This document shows, in pieces, positions 35,488 through 44,053 of a stretch of DNA of 64,000 bases. The notes under the pieces are model-generated. The model made no database searches and was not told the origin of the DNA. It saw nothing but the letters and a program-made list of their open reading frames with translations. The stretch is from Bacteroidota bacterium. Lineage in GTDB: Bacteria > Bacteroidota > Bacteroidia > Flavobacteriales > Flavobacteriaceae. Made by a program: the position numbers and the translations under genes. Where the stretch lies: contig JAEWHE010000009.1 in the NCBI GenBank assembly GCA_023387965.1, positions 124,001 to 188,000 on the forward strand. Reading direction: 5' to 3'. Within the stretch, counting starts at the first letter, position 1; every line of letters starts with the position of its first letter.

Positions 35488-36771
35488 CTACAATTTCCCA
35501 CTTACTTCTCCCACCAACACACCTTTAACGTCATACACCACTGCATTTTCCTTCTTCAATTCGCCGAAGTTAAGATTTTTAAATTCATTGTGCGCAACTC
35601 CCAAAATAATAGCGTCAAATTTTCCCTCGGGAAGTTTATTAAAACTATCGATTCCATATTCATGCGTAACTTCATCCGGATTCGCCCATGGATCGTAAAC
35701 CGTTACATTGACAGAATAATCTTTCAAAGCTTTAATCACATCTACGATTTTGGTATTTCTGACATCCGGACAATTTTCTTTGAAAGTAACACCTAGCATC
35801 AGGATTTCTGCGCCATTCACTTTGATGCCTTTTTTGATCATACATTTCACCACTTGTGATGCAACGTATTCACCCATCGAATCATTTAATCGTCTTCCTG
35901 CCAAAATGATTTCAGGATGGTAACCATGTTCTTGTGCTTTTTGTGCCAAATAATATGGATCTACACCAATGCAGTGTCCACCAACCAATCCTGGTTTAAA
36001 CGGAAGAAAATTCCACTTGGTTCCGGCTGCTTCCAAAACTGCATGTGTATCAATGTCCATCAAATTGAAAATTTTTGCCAATTCATTGACAAAAGCAATG
36101 TTGATGTCTCTTTGTGAGTTTTCTATCACTTTAGCCGCTTCAGCAACTTTTATTGTTGGAGCCAAATGTGTTCCGGCAGTAATTACGGATTTGTATAAAT
36201 CATTTACTTTTTCGCCAACTTCCGGTGTAGAACCTGAAGTGACTTTCAATATTTTTTCCACGGTATGTTCTTTGTCTCCCGGATTAATTCTTTCGGGTGA
36301 ATATCCTGCAAAAAAATCTTCATTGAATTTCAATCCTGAAACTTTTTCAACTACAGGAATGCAGTCCTCCTCTGTCGCACCTGGATAAACAGTTGATTCG
36401 TAAATAATGATATCTCCTTTTTTGATTACCTTTCCCACTGTTTCACTTGCTTTATATAAAGGGGTTAAGTCGGGACGGTTGTTTTTGTCAACTGGAGTTG
36501 GAACGGTAATTACATAATAACTACAGTCTTCGATGTCTTTTAAAGAAGAAGAGCATAGCAATCCTGTTGAAGCAGTATTTAAGTCTTTTACCAAAACTTC
36601 TTGTAAAATCTCGTCTGAAACTTCGAAAGTACTGTCTGTTCCAGAATTTAACCCATCGATTCGGGTTTGATTAATATCAAATCCAACTACTGGATATTTT
36701 GTAGCAAACAATCTAGCCAGAGGCAATCCAACGTATCCTAAACCTATAACTGCAATTTTCGGTAAGCTCAT
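35488..36771 (-). CDS. Nucleotide sugar dehydrogenase (TviB/WbpA-like)
   Basis: A 427-residue NAD-dependent dehydrogenase that oxidises C6 of a UDP-HexNAc to the uronic acid in two steps. The NAD loop is GLGYVGLPLA at 10-19. The catalytic Cys is in GGHCIGVDPYYLAQKAQ, near residue 263, and the C-terminal domain has VTFKENCPDVRNTKIVDVI. The layout matches the Vi-antigen TviB and O-antigen WbpA/WbpO type more than UDP-glucose dehydrogenase. The epimerase gene upstream, TviC-like, supports UDP-GlcNAcA/GalNAcA synthesis. The exact substrate is inferred. Confidence 0.9.
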   Translation of the reverse strand: MSLPKIAVIGLGYVGLPLARLFATKYPVVGFDINQTRIDGLNSGTDSTFEVSDEILQEVLVKDLNTASTGLLCSSSLKDIEDCSYYVITVPTPVDKNNRPDLTPLYKASETVGKVIKKGDIIIYESTVYPGATEEDCIPVVEKVSGLKFNEDFFAGYSPERINPGDKEHTVEKILKVTSGSTPEVGEKVNDLYKSVITAGTHLAPTIKVAEAAKVIENSQRDINIAFVNELAKIFNLMDIDTHAVLEAAGTKWNFLPFKPGLVGGHCIGVDPYYLAQKAQEHGYHPEIILAGRRLNDSMGEYVASQVVKCMIKKGIKVNGAEILMLGVTFKENCPDVRNTKIVDVIKALKDYSVNVTVYDPWANPDEVTHEYGIDSFNKLPEGKFDAIILGVAHNEFKNLNFGELKKENAVVYDVKGVLVGEVSGKL

Positions 36772-36806
36772 TAAATGTGTTTTTAATTATCGATTTGTTG
36801 TAATGA

Positions 36807-37775
36807 TTATTTTAAGTTTTCCCAATACCAATCTACCGCTTCTTGTAAACCTGTCTTAATGTTATGGGTAGGTTCGTAATTGAGTAATCGGCGGGCTTTT
36901 TCAATACTCGCCAGAGAATGTGGTATATCGCCTTTTCTATTGGGTCCATATTGGATTTCAACATTAGCAATAGCTTCGTCCTTTTCACTTAAAAACTTTT
37001 TAAGATAATGGACCAATTCGTTGAGTGTCGTTCTGTCACCCACTGCCGTATTATAAACGGTGTTTACCGCCGATGGATTGTCGGCTAATATCGCACGTTC
37101 ATTCATTTGGACAACGTTATCTATATAGGTAAAATCGCGCGAGAAATCTCCGGTGCCGTTGATAACTGGACTTTCATAATTCATAAACTGCTTTACAAAC
37201 AACGGAATAACTGCTGCGTAAGCCCCATTTGGGTCTTGTCTTCGTCCGAAAACATTGAAATAACGAAGCCCAATGGTTTCCAGTCCATACGTTTTACTAA
37301 AAATATCAGCATACAATTCATTCACATATTTAGTAATGGCGTAAGGCGAGAGTGGTTTACCAATTACATCTTCTACTTTTGGCAACGCTTCCGAGTCACC
37401 ATATGTTGAAGAGCTTGCAGCGTATATAAATCGTTTAACGTCAGCGTCCCTTGAAGCAACCAGCATATTTAAAAAACCTGAAACATTGACCTCGTTGCTA
37501 GTAATCGGGTCATTTATGGAACGAGGTACTGAACCTAAAGCTGCTTGGTGTAAAACATAATCAACATTGCTTGCAGCTTCTTTACAAGTATCCAAATTTC
37601 TAATATCTCCTTCGATTAATTTAAAATTTGGATTCTCCAAAAAAGGTTCAATATTATGTTTGTGACCTGTTGCAAAGTTATCTAAGCACACAACTTGATG
37701 TCCTTTCTTCAGAAAGCGTTCACATAAATTAGAGCCAATAAAACCCGCTCCTCCTGTTATTAATATTTTCAACAT
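36807..37775 (-). CDS. UDP-HexNAc C4-epimerase (WbpP/TviC-like SDR)
   Basis: An extended short-chain dehydrogenase of 322 residues from the ATG at 37775, chosen because MLKILITGGAGFIGSNL is the family start. The longer frame from 37808 would overlap the aminotransferase gene and add an atypical N terminus. The NAD motif GGAGFIG is followed by the catalytic triad in AASSSTYGDSE and SPYAITKYVNELYADIF. WbpP/TviC enzymes interconvert UDP-GlcNAc(A) and UDP-GalNAc(A). Its pairing with the TviB-like dehydrogenase suggests UDP-GalNAcA is made. Confidence 0.88.
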   Translation of the reverse strand: MLKILITGGAGFIGSNLCERFLKKGHQVVCLDNFATGHKHNIEPFLENPNFKLIEGDIRNLDTCKEAASNVDYVLHQAALGSVPRSINDPITSNEVNVSGFLNMLVASRDADVKRFIYAASSSTYGDSEALPKVEDVIGKPLSPYAITKYVNELYADIFSKTYGLETIGLRYFNVFGRRQDPNGAYAAVIPLFVKQFMNYESPVINGTGDFSRDFTYIDNVVQMNERAILADNPSAVNTVYNTAVGDRTTLNELVHYLKKFLSEKDEAIANVEIQYGPNRKGDIPHSLASIEKARRLLNYEPTHNIKTGLQEAVDWYWENLK

Positions 37776-37804
37776 ATTTCTTATTAGTTTTTGATTTCTG
37801 ACAA

Positions 37805-38884
37805 TCAAATTACTTTACTTAAATCTATAAAATTGTTTGATACAATCGGCAAACTCAACACCTCATTCGCCAACATTTCCGTTATGGGTAAATGCAACGA
37901 ATGAAACTCTTTGTACGCTTTTTGTTTATGGGGAGGTATAGGATAATGGATGAGCGTTTCTACTCCATTTTCCAGTAAAATACGTTGTAGCTTCGTGCGG
38001 TTTTTGCTTCTCACTACAAATAAATGCCAAACGTGCTCTTCAGCATTTTGCGGTAGGGACGGCAAAAGTACATCAGTATTTTTAATTTGCCTACAATAAT
38101 TTTCAGCAATTTTTCTTCGCGCTTCATTTTCAGCGTCCAGATATTTTAATTTCACATTTAAAACGGCAGCTTGAAGTTCGTCAATCCTGCTATTGAGTCC
38201 TTTGTATTGGTTAATATATTTCGTTTGCGAACCGTAATTGGCAATGGTTCGGATGGTTTGCGCCAACAGTTCGTCTTGACAACAAACGGCTCCCGCATCG
38301 CCCAAAGCGCCTAAATTTTTCCCCGGATAAAAACTAAATCCAGAAGCATCACCAAGATTTCCAGTTTTTTTTCCATGAATCATCGCCCCTATCGCTTGTG
38401 CATTATCTTCGATGATTTTAAGCGAATATTTTTCTTTTAATTGATCGATTTTTTCTGAAAAAACAGCTCGCCCGTAAAGATGGACTAACATAATTCCCCT
38501 AGTTTTTTCCGTGATGTGACTTTCGATTAAATTGATATCAATATTATTAGTTTCCAAATCTGGTTCGACCAAAACCGGAACCAAACCGTTTTCGGTAACA
38601 GCTAAAATAGAAGCGATATAAGTGTTGGCCGGGACAATAATTTCGTCTCCGGGCTTCATTATTCCTAATTCAATATAGGCTCTAAAAATTAATCGCAAAG
38701 CATCATAACCATTCGCAACCCCTATGCAGAAAGGAGCTCCAATGTACTCCGAAAGATTTTTTTCAAACGCGGCTGTTTCTGCTCCTCGCAAATAATGGCC
38801 ACTGCGAAAAACCTCCAACAGCTTTTGTTCTATTTCTTCTTGATGAGTAAGATTAATTCGTTGAAGATCGAGAAATTTAATCAT
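37805..38884 (-). CDS. DegT aminotransferase (FdtB/QdtB-like)
   Basis: A 359-residue PLP enzyme. It begins MIKFLDLQRINLTHQEEIEQKLLEVFRSGHYLRG, and has IGVANGYDALRLIFRAYIELG, EDNAQAIGAMIHGKKTGNLGDASGFSFYPGKNLGALGDAG (PLP Lys in PGKN), and a RIDELQAAVLNVKL block. In the dTDP-3-amino-3,6-dideoxyhexose route it aminates C3 of the keto sugar made by the ketoisomerases encoded upstream (39822, 40231). It overlaps the FemAB-like gene by four bases. It differs from the PglE-like enzyme at 25069, which serves the other aminosugar. Confidence 0.9.
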   Translation of the reverse strand: MIKFLDLQRINLTHQEEIEQKLLEVFRSGHYLRGAETAAFEKNLSEYIGAPFCIGVANGYDALRLIFRAYIELGIMKPGDEIIVPANTYIASILAVTENGLVPVLVEPDLETNNIDINLIESHITEKTRGIMLVHLYGRAVFSEKIDQLKEKYSLKIIEDNAQAIGAMIHGKKTGNLGDASGFSFYPGKNLGALGDAGAVCCQDELLAQTIRTIANYGSQTKYINQYKGLNSRIDELQAAVLNVKLKYLDAENEARRKIAENYCRQIKNTDVLLPSLPQNAEEHVWHLFVVRSKNRTKLQRILLENGVETLIHYPIPPHKQKAYKEFHSLHLPITEMLANEVLSLPIVSNNFIDLSKVI

Positions 38885-39825
38885 CTTTTTGAAGTCAAAT
38901 TTATTTCATAATGATCTAACACTATGGCTTTGGCGCCAAACATTTCTTTTTGCAATAGCAAGCCTTCGTTTAAATCCCTACCATTGTTTTCGGTTGAAAT
39001 ACCAAAGCTAAAATATTTTTCCGTAACAGCATATTTTTTGAGTAACTCAAAAATCAAGAAATCTAAAGCACCTATCGCTTTCCCTTCAACACTACTTGCC
39101 ATATATTGTGTGTGAACCACATTTTTAAATTGGTAAATTACGGTTCCTGCCAATAATTTTTCTGACTCATAAATGCCAAAAATTTTAATGCTTTCAGGAA
39201 ATGAAGTTCGAAGGTAATTGATTTCTTGTGATGTGTGAACAGGTTTTACGTCAAACTTTTGTAAAGTTTTTTCTAATAATTCCCAAAACAAACCGGCTTC
39301 AAAAATTTCTCGAAGCTGTAATTTTTTTGCTTCGCACTTCTTTACATTTTGTTTTTTTGTTTCGGAAAAATTTATTGCTTTTTGCAAATTTATTACAGAA
39401 GACAAATCTCTGCGGAAAAGATTGGCATCGTCCAAAAACATCGCATAAAGATCTTCTTCGGAAGCTATTTCGGAAAAAACACCTGGGATTTTTTTATAAA
39501 TTATTTTTTGAAAACCTAAAGATTGGTAGTGCTTTTTGAGCGAATTATACATTTCTAAAACATCTGGCGTTTTGATATTTTCTGCGAGAATTAATCCTCC
39601 AAATGTAAGTCCTTGATGTGAATAAACGATATCCTGAGAAATATTTGCCGGAAAAATTGCAACCAATTTATTTTTTTTATAGAAAATAACAGAAGCGTCT
39701 TCGAAACGATCTTGATGGTATTCCATGTATTTTCGGTGAAATAAAAAAATGCCGTTTTTGCTATTTTCAACAAAATTATTCCAGTCACCTGCATATTCTG
39801 ATTGGTATTTTTTTACCGAAATCAT
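38881..39825 (-). CDS. FemAB-like GNAT acyltransferase in the aminosugar operon
   Basis: A protein of about 314 residues from the ATG at 39825, chosen because it overlaps the upstream gene by four bases (ATGA) and gives the better start MISVKKYQSEYAGDW. The fold resembles the FemAB/peptidoglycan-bridge GNAT group: VENSKNGIFLFHRKYMEYH near the start and GTVIYQFKNVVHTQYMASSVEGKAIGALDFLIFELL near the end. It lies between the two FdtA-like genes and the FdtB-like gene, where an N-acyltransferase (FdtC/QdtC) is expected. Acylation of the 3-amino group is inferred. FdtC itself is a hexapeptide enzyme, so this would be a different fold. Confidence 0.68.
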   Translation of the reverse strand: MISVKKYQSEYAGDWNNFVENSKNGIFLFHRKYMEYHQDRFEDASVIFYKKNKLVAIFPANISQDIVYSHQGLTFGGLILAENIKTPDVLEMYNSLKKHYQSLGFQKIIYKKIPGVFSEIASEEDLYAMFLDDANLFRRDLSSVINLQKAINFSETKKQNVKKCEAKKLQLREIFEAGLFWELLEKTLQKFDVKPVHTSQEINYLRTSFPESIKIFGIYESEKLLAGTVIYQFKNVVHTQYMASSVEGKAIGALDFLIFELLKKYAVTEKYFSFGISTENNGRDLNEGLLLQKEMFGAKAIVLDHYEINLTSKR

Positions 39826-40241
39826 AAAGCTCGAAATTTTTGAAATGATTGGTAATCCCAAATGTAATCATCTTCATCAAATTCGGCGGAAGCCATTACC
39901 AAACAAATGGCACCTGAAGAAAAATTAATTTCAGAAGCCCAAATTCCCGGAGGTATATGCAATCCGAAATCAGGTCGGTTTAACAAAATTTGTCTTTTAT
40001 AATTTCCATCATCAAGGGAAACTTCAAAACTCCCACTTGCTGCAATCAAAAACTGATGACATTCTTTGTGGGCATGAGCTCCTCGACTTTCGCCTCCTGC
40101 AATATCATACAAATAAAAAACACGCTTTACATTAAATGGAAAACCCGAATTATTTTCAATAACCGTTAAGTTTCCTTCGTCAAAACTGATTTTTCCCAAA
40201 TCAACTATGCTGCAATCAAATACTGAAATCTTATTTTTCAT
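39822..40241 (-). CDS. FdtA/WxcM-like sugar 3,4-ketoisomerase, HxH form
   Basis: A 139-residue cupin. The active-site block is GGESRGAHAHKECHQF, with His56 and His58 at the positions of the two histidines known to be catalytic in FdtA. It turns dTDP-4-keto-6-deoxyglucose into the 3-keto isomer, the substrate of the aminotransferase at 37805. It overlaps the other cupin gene by 11 bp and the FemAB-like gene by four. It is the probable functional isomerase of the pair. Whether the product is Fuc3N or Qui3N cannot be told. Confidence 0.88.
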   Translation of the reverse strand: MKNKISVFDCSIVDLGKISFDEGNLTVIENNSGFPFNVKRVFYLYDIAGGESRGAHAHKECHQFLIAASGSFEVSLDDGNYKRQILLNRPDFGLHIPPGIWASEINFSSGAICLVMASAEFDEDDYIWDYQSFQKFRAL

Positions 40242-40635
40242 TCACATAATTTTTAAATTCGGAATAATCTCTTATGTAATCTTCAGCATCAAAACCTTTA
40301 TCAGATACAATTAATGCAAGTGAGTTAGTAGAAAAATTTTCCAGTGTTCTCCAATACATTTTAGGCACTAAAAGCCCGTAATAAGATCGGTTTAAAGAAA
40401 ACTTTTGAATTGAATTGCCATCATCTAAAACCACGTCGAAACTCCCAGACAAAGCAACAATAAACTCGTTCTGCTCTTTAAAGGCGTGGCTGCCGCGCGT
40501 TTCACCACCAGGAACATCATAAATCCAATAAGTTCGTGCGATTTCAAAAGGCAACTGTTTCGGACTTTCAAAAAAAGAAAGCGTACCACGCTTGTCCATT
40601 ATTTTTGGCAAATTGATAATTTCTGGCTTACTCAT
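40231..40635 (-). CDS. FdtA/WxcM-like cupin, variant active site
   Basis: A cupin of 134 residues from the ATG at 40635 (MSKPEIINL); a GTG at 40641 would add two residues and overlap the rmlA stop. Its block is GGETRGSHAFKEQNEF: the first His of the HxH pair is kept, but the second is Phe. The rest parallels the neighbour at 39822 (YDVPGG, SGSFDVVLDDGN, DYIRDYSEF). It may be a second isomerase with altered stereochemistry, a partner subunit, or an inactive duplicate. The choice between these is not settled by the sequence. Confidence 0.85.
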   Translation of the reverse strand: MSKPEIINLPKIMDKRGTLSFFESPKQLPFEIARTYWIYDVPGGETRGSHAFKEQNEFIVALSGSFDVVLDDGNSIQKFSLNRSYYGLLVPKMYWRTLENFSTNSLALIVSDKGFDAEDYIRDYSEFKNYVNEK

Positions 40636-40640
40636 AATCA

Positions 40641-41519
40641 CTATTTTCTATTCGCCAATCTCAATAAATATTGTCCGTATTCGTTTTTTTGAAGTGGTGT
40701 TGCTAATTCTACCAATTTTTCTTTAGAAATATAAGCCATTTCGTAGGCAATTTCTTCCAAACAAGCCACTTTTAATCCTTGTCTTTTTTCAATAGTTTGG
40801 ATGTAATTAGAAGCTTCTAACAAAGATTCGTGGGTTCCGGTGTCAAGCCAAGCGTAACCGCGACCCATTAATTCTACTTTTAGATTTTTTTCTGCCAAAT
40901 ATTCTTGGTTGACCGTCGTAATTTCAAGTTCACCTCTCGCACTTGGTTGAATACCTTTGGCTACTTTTACAACAGAATTTGGATAAAAATAAAGTCCGAC
41001 AACGGCATAATTACTTTTAGGTTCTTTCGGTTTTTCTTCAATTGAAATTACATTTCCTTGCTTGTCAAATTCTGCCACGCCATAACGTTCCGGATCTTGA
41101 ACATAGTAACCAAATACGGTTGCTTTTTTGGCAACGGTTATATTTTGAACCGCAGTTTTCAACAATTCGGTTAAACCGTGACCATAAAAAATATTATCGC
41201 CTAAAATCAGGCAAACATCATCATTACCAATAAATTCCTCGCCGATGATAAAAGCTTGTGCCAAACCGTCAGGACTTGGTTGTTCGGCATATTCAAGTTT
41301 GATTCCAAAGTCCGAACCATCTCCTAGAAGGTTTTTGAAATTTGGCAAATCATGTGGAGTGGAAATAATCAAAATTTCATTAATTCCTGAAAGCATTAAT
41401 ACCGAAAGCGGATAATAAATCATCGGCTTGTCGTAAATTGCCATTAATTGTTTCGAAATCGAACGGGTCAACGGATACAATCTCGTTCCTGAACCTCCTG
41501 CTAATATGATGCCTTTCAC
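40641..41519 (-). CDS. rmlA: Glucose-1-phosphate thymidylyltransferase
   Basis: A 292-residue enzyme joining dTTP and glucose-1-phosphate into dTDP-glucose. The signature MKGIILAGGSGTRLYPLTRSISKQLMAIYDKPMIYYPL fills the first 38 residues. ILGDNIFYGHGL and GYAWLDTGTHESLLEAS follow as usual. It supplies both the rhamnose route (rmlB, rmlC, rmlD) and the 3-amino-sugar route (the cupins and aminotransferase downstream). Confidence 0.96.
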   Translation of the reverse strand: MKGIILAGGSGTRLYPLTRSISKQLMAIYDKPMIYYPLSVLMLSGINEILIISTPHDLPNFKNLLGDGSDFGIKLEYAEQPSPDGLAQAFIIGEEFIGNDDVCLILGDNIFYGHGLTELLKTAVQNITVAKKATVFGYYVQDPERYGVAEFDKQGNVISIEEKPKEPKSNYAVVGLYFYPNSVVKVAKGIQPSARGELEITTVNQEYLAEKNLKVELMGRGYAWLDTGTHESLLEASNYIQTIEKRQGLKVACLEEIAYEMAYISKEKLVELATPLQKNEYGQYLLRLANRK

Positions 41520-41531
41520 TATGTTTTAATT

Positions 41532-42392
41532 TTAATTGGATTGTAATTTTTGAATCACTTTTTGCAAACTATCTTTATAAAAAGGAATTTCTACTTGATA
41601 AATATCGCTAATTTTTTCGGTATTTAATAAGGAATATGCGGGTCTTTTTGCCGGAGTTGGATATTGCGTTGTTGGGATTCCGGTAAGTTTACAGTTTAAA
41701 TTTGCAATTTCCTTAATATCTTCGGCAAAATCAAACCAAGAAATTTCTCCCTTATTTGAATAATGATAAATTCCCGGATGCCAAACGCCCGAATCGATTA
41801 TTTTTAATATGGCTTTCGCCAAATCGCCTGCATAAGTTGGGCTACCAATTTGGTCATTCACGATGTTCAGACTATCACGATCGCTCATGAGTTTCATCAT
41901 TGTTTTTACAAAATTATTTCCAAATTCCGAATACACCCAAGCGGTTCTAATAATGATACTCGTAGGATTATCTCGCATTGCCGCTTCTTCCCCACGCAAT
42001 TTGCTTTCGCCATAAAAATTAATTGGTGCCACTGCGGCATTCTCATTTAGCGCTTTTGCCGAATTTCCGTCAAAAACATAATCGGTAGAAATATGTAGGA
42101 ATTTTGCGTTGTTTTTGTGACACCATTTTGCCATCGCTTCAACGGCCGTATGATTTACAGTTTCTGCTGTTGATCGTTCTGTTTCGGCTTTGTCAACGGC
42201 TGTATAAGCCGCACAATTGACAATATATTCGGGTTGCAGTTTCTCAAGATATTCCGAAATGTAAAATGAATCTTCTAATGAAAAATCTTCACGGGTAGCA
42301 AATACAAATTCGTAACTAGATAAATTTCCAGCAATCGCTTTCATTTCGCTTCCTAACTGACCGTTAGCTCCAGTAACGAGAATTTTTTTCAT
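41532..42392 (-). CDS. rmlD: dTDP-4-dehydrorhamnose reductase
   Basis: A 286-residue SDR that makes dTDP-L-rhamnose in the last step. The NAD(P) loop GANGQLGSEM (8-17), HISTDYVFDG, FYGESKLRGEEA and RTAWVYSEFGNNFV are the family blocks. It overlaps rmlC by four bases and precedes rmlA by 12 bp. Its presence means the locus makes rhamnose as well as the amino sugar. Confidence 0.95.
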   Translation of the reverse strand: MKKILVTGANGQLGSEMKAIAGNLSSYEFVFATREDFSLEDSFYISEYLEKLQPEYIVNCAAYTAVDKAETERSTAETVNHTAVEAMAKWCHKNNAKFLHISTDYVFDGNSAKALNENAAVAPINFYGESKLRGEEAAMRDNPTSIIIRTAWVYSEFGNNFVKTMMKLMSDRDSLNIVNDQIGSPTYAGDLAKAILKIIDSGVWHPGIYHYSNKGEISWFDFAEDIKEIANLNCKLTGIPTTQYPTPAKRPAYSLLNTEKISDIYQVEIPFYKDSLQKVIQKLQSN

Positions 42393-42937
42393 AAAAATGG
42401 TTTTAAATCCGCTAAAGTTCCGGCTATTTGATCTTTTTCGGAAATGATTGCATCAGCCGAATCTACTTTCCAATCGATTCCAAGAGAAGGATCATCAAAC
42501 TTGATGCTTCTTTCGCTATCTTTATCATAAACCTGATCAATTTTGTAAGCCACGACAGCTTCTTCGCTTAAAACAGAAAATCCGTGCGCAAAGCCTTGAG
42601 GAATCAACAATTGCTTATTATTTTCAGCTGAAAGTACGATGCTAAAATGTTGTCCAAAAGTCGGTGATTCCGGACGAACATCAACAGCAACATCCAAAAT
42701 TTCGCCTTGCAAAACCCTCACCAATTTACTTTGTGCAAAGGGTGGTAATTGCAAATGCAAGCCTCTGATTACATTTTTTTTAGAAGAACTTTGATTGTCT
42801 TGAATAAAAACCAAATCAATCCCGTTTTTAATATAAGCGTTTTGATTGTAAGCTTCAAAAAAATAACCTCTATCGTCGCCAAAAATCTTTGGCGTAATAA
42901 TTTTTAATCCTTCGATTGCGGTTTGTTCAACTAACAT
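42389..42937 (-). CDS. rmlC: dTDP-4-dehydrorhamnose 3,5-epimerase
   Basis: A cupin of 182 residues from the ATG at 42937, which overlaps the rmlB stop by one base (TAATG). The longer frame from 42997 adds 20 residues unlike the family. MLVEQTAIEGLKIITPKIFGDDRGYFFEAYN is the usual start. FIQDNQSSSKKNVIRGLHLQ (His in the active-site loop), GEILDVAVDVRPESPTFG and PQGFAHGFSVLSE follow. It epimerises C3 and C5 on the rhamnose route. Confidence 0.95.
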   Translation of the reverse strand: MLVEQTAIEGLKIITPKIFGDDRGYFFEAYNQNAYIKNGIDLVFIQDNQSSSKKNVIRGLHLQLPPFAQSKLVRVLQGEILDVAVDVRPESPTFGQHFSIVLSAENNKQLLIPQGFAHGFSVLSEEAVVAYKIDQVYDKDSERSIKFDDPSLGIDWKVDSADAIISEKDQIAGTLADLKPFL

Positions 42938-43983
42938 TAATTGTATTGTTTTGAATAATAATTGGCGTATTCTCCGCTCGTTACATTGTTCAACCATTCT
43001 TGGTTATTTAAAAACCAATCAATCGTTCTTTCTAATCCTTGTTCAAATGTAACTGAAGGTTTCCAACCTAATTCGCGGTTAATTTTGGTAGCATCAATTG
43101 CATAACGCAAATCGTGACCCGGACGGTCTTTTACGTAAGTAATCAATTGCTCAGAAGTTCCTTTTTCTCTATTTAATTTTTGGTCCATTTGCTGGCAAAG
43201 CAACTTCACTAAATCAATGTTTTTCCATTCATTAAAACCACCAATGTTGTAGGTTTCGTGATTTTCTCCTTCGTGAAAAACCAAATCAATCGCCACAGCG
43301 TGATCTTCTACGAAAAGCCAGTCGCGTGTGTAATTTCCATCGCCATAAACCGGCAAAGGTTTGTTATTAATGATATTATTGATAAAAAGCGGAATTAATT
43401 TTTCCGGAAAATGGTTTGGCCCATAATTGTTAGAGCAATTCGTCAATACATAAGGCAAGCCATAAGTTTCACCGTAAGCTCTCACAAAATGATCTGAACT
43501 TGCCTTTGAAGCAGAATATGGAGAATTTGGATCGTAAGGTGTCGTTTCGGTGAAAAGACCGGTTTGTCCTAAACTTCCGTAAACTTCATCGGTACTAATA
43601 TGGTAGAATCTTTTTCCTTCAAAATTACCTTTCCAAGTATTTTTGGCAGCATTCAATAAGTTCATAGTACCAAAAACATTGGTTTTTACAAACGCCAAAG
43701 GATCAGTAATTGACCGATCTACGTGAGATTCTGCAGCTAAATGCAAAACACCATCAAATTGATGTTTTTCAAATAAAGAATCTATAAAAACAGCATCAGT
43801 AATATCGCCTTTAACAAAAGTATAGTTAGGAGCTTGTTCGATATCCGAAATATTCTCGAGATTTCCAGCGTAAGTTAACGCATCTAAGTTAAAAATGTGA
43901 TAATTAGGATACTGGTTTACAAATCTTCTCACCACGTGAGACCCGATAAATCCGGCACCTCCTGTAATTAAAATATTTTTCAT
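42937..43983 (-). CDS. rmlB: dTDP-glucose 4,6-dehydratase
   Basis: A 348-residue SDR from the ATG at 43983 (MKNILITGGAGFIGSHV). The alternative start at 44016 adds 11 residues. NAD motif GGAGFIGSH, HLAAESHVDRSITDP, STDEVYGSLG and YSASKASSDHFVRAYGETYG are all present. It makes dTDP-4-keto-6-deoxyglucose, the branch point between rhamnose and the 3-amino sugar. A promoter-like TAATTTTG box lies about 30 bp upstream. Confidence 0.96.
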   Translation of the reverse strand: MKNILITGGAGFIGSHVVRRFVNQYPNYHIFNLDALTYAGNLENISDIEQAPNYTFVKGDITDAVFIDSLFEKHQFDGVLHLAAESHVDRSITDPLAFVKTNVFGTMNLLNAAKNTWKGNFEGKRFYHISTDEVYGSLGQTGLFTETTPYDPNSPYSASKASSDHFVRAYGETYGLPYVLTNCSNNYGPNHFPEKLIPLFINNIINNKPLPVYGDGNYTRDWLFVEDHAVAIDLVFHEGENHETYNIGGFNEWKNIDLVKLLCQQMDQKLNREKGTSEQLITYVKDRPGHDLRYAIDATKINRELGWKPSVTFEQGLERTIDWFLNNQEWLNNVTSGEYANYYSKQYN

Positions 43984-44013
43984 CGAAACAAAATTAGGTT
44001 TGTATGTTTGTTG

Positions 44014-44021
44014 CAAAATTA
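44014..44021 (-). promoter_or_regulatory. Putative -7 box upstream of rmlB
   Basis: TAATTTTG on the minus strand lies 30 bp before the rmlB ATG (43983). It sits in the 70-bp gap after ugd. A clear -33 element is not visible. Confidence 0.4.
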
Positions 44022-44053
44022 ATGGTTTTTTTGTTGTAAATGTTATGATTTAA

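Noticed and set aside
35969..36388. Plus-strand open frame of 139 codons opposite the TviB-like dehydrogenase
   Set aside because: It overlaps the catalytic region of a well-formed gene and resembles no family.
40231..40635. HAF cupin as a pseudogene
   Set aside because: The frame is intact, coupled to both neighbours and keeps all other family blocks, so decay is not shown.
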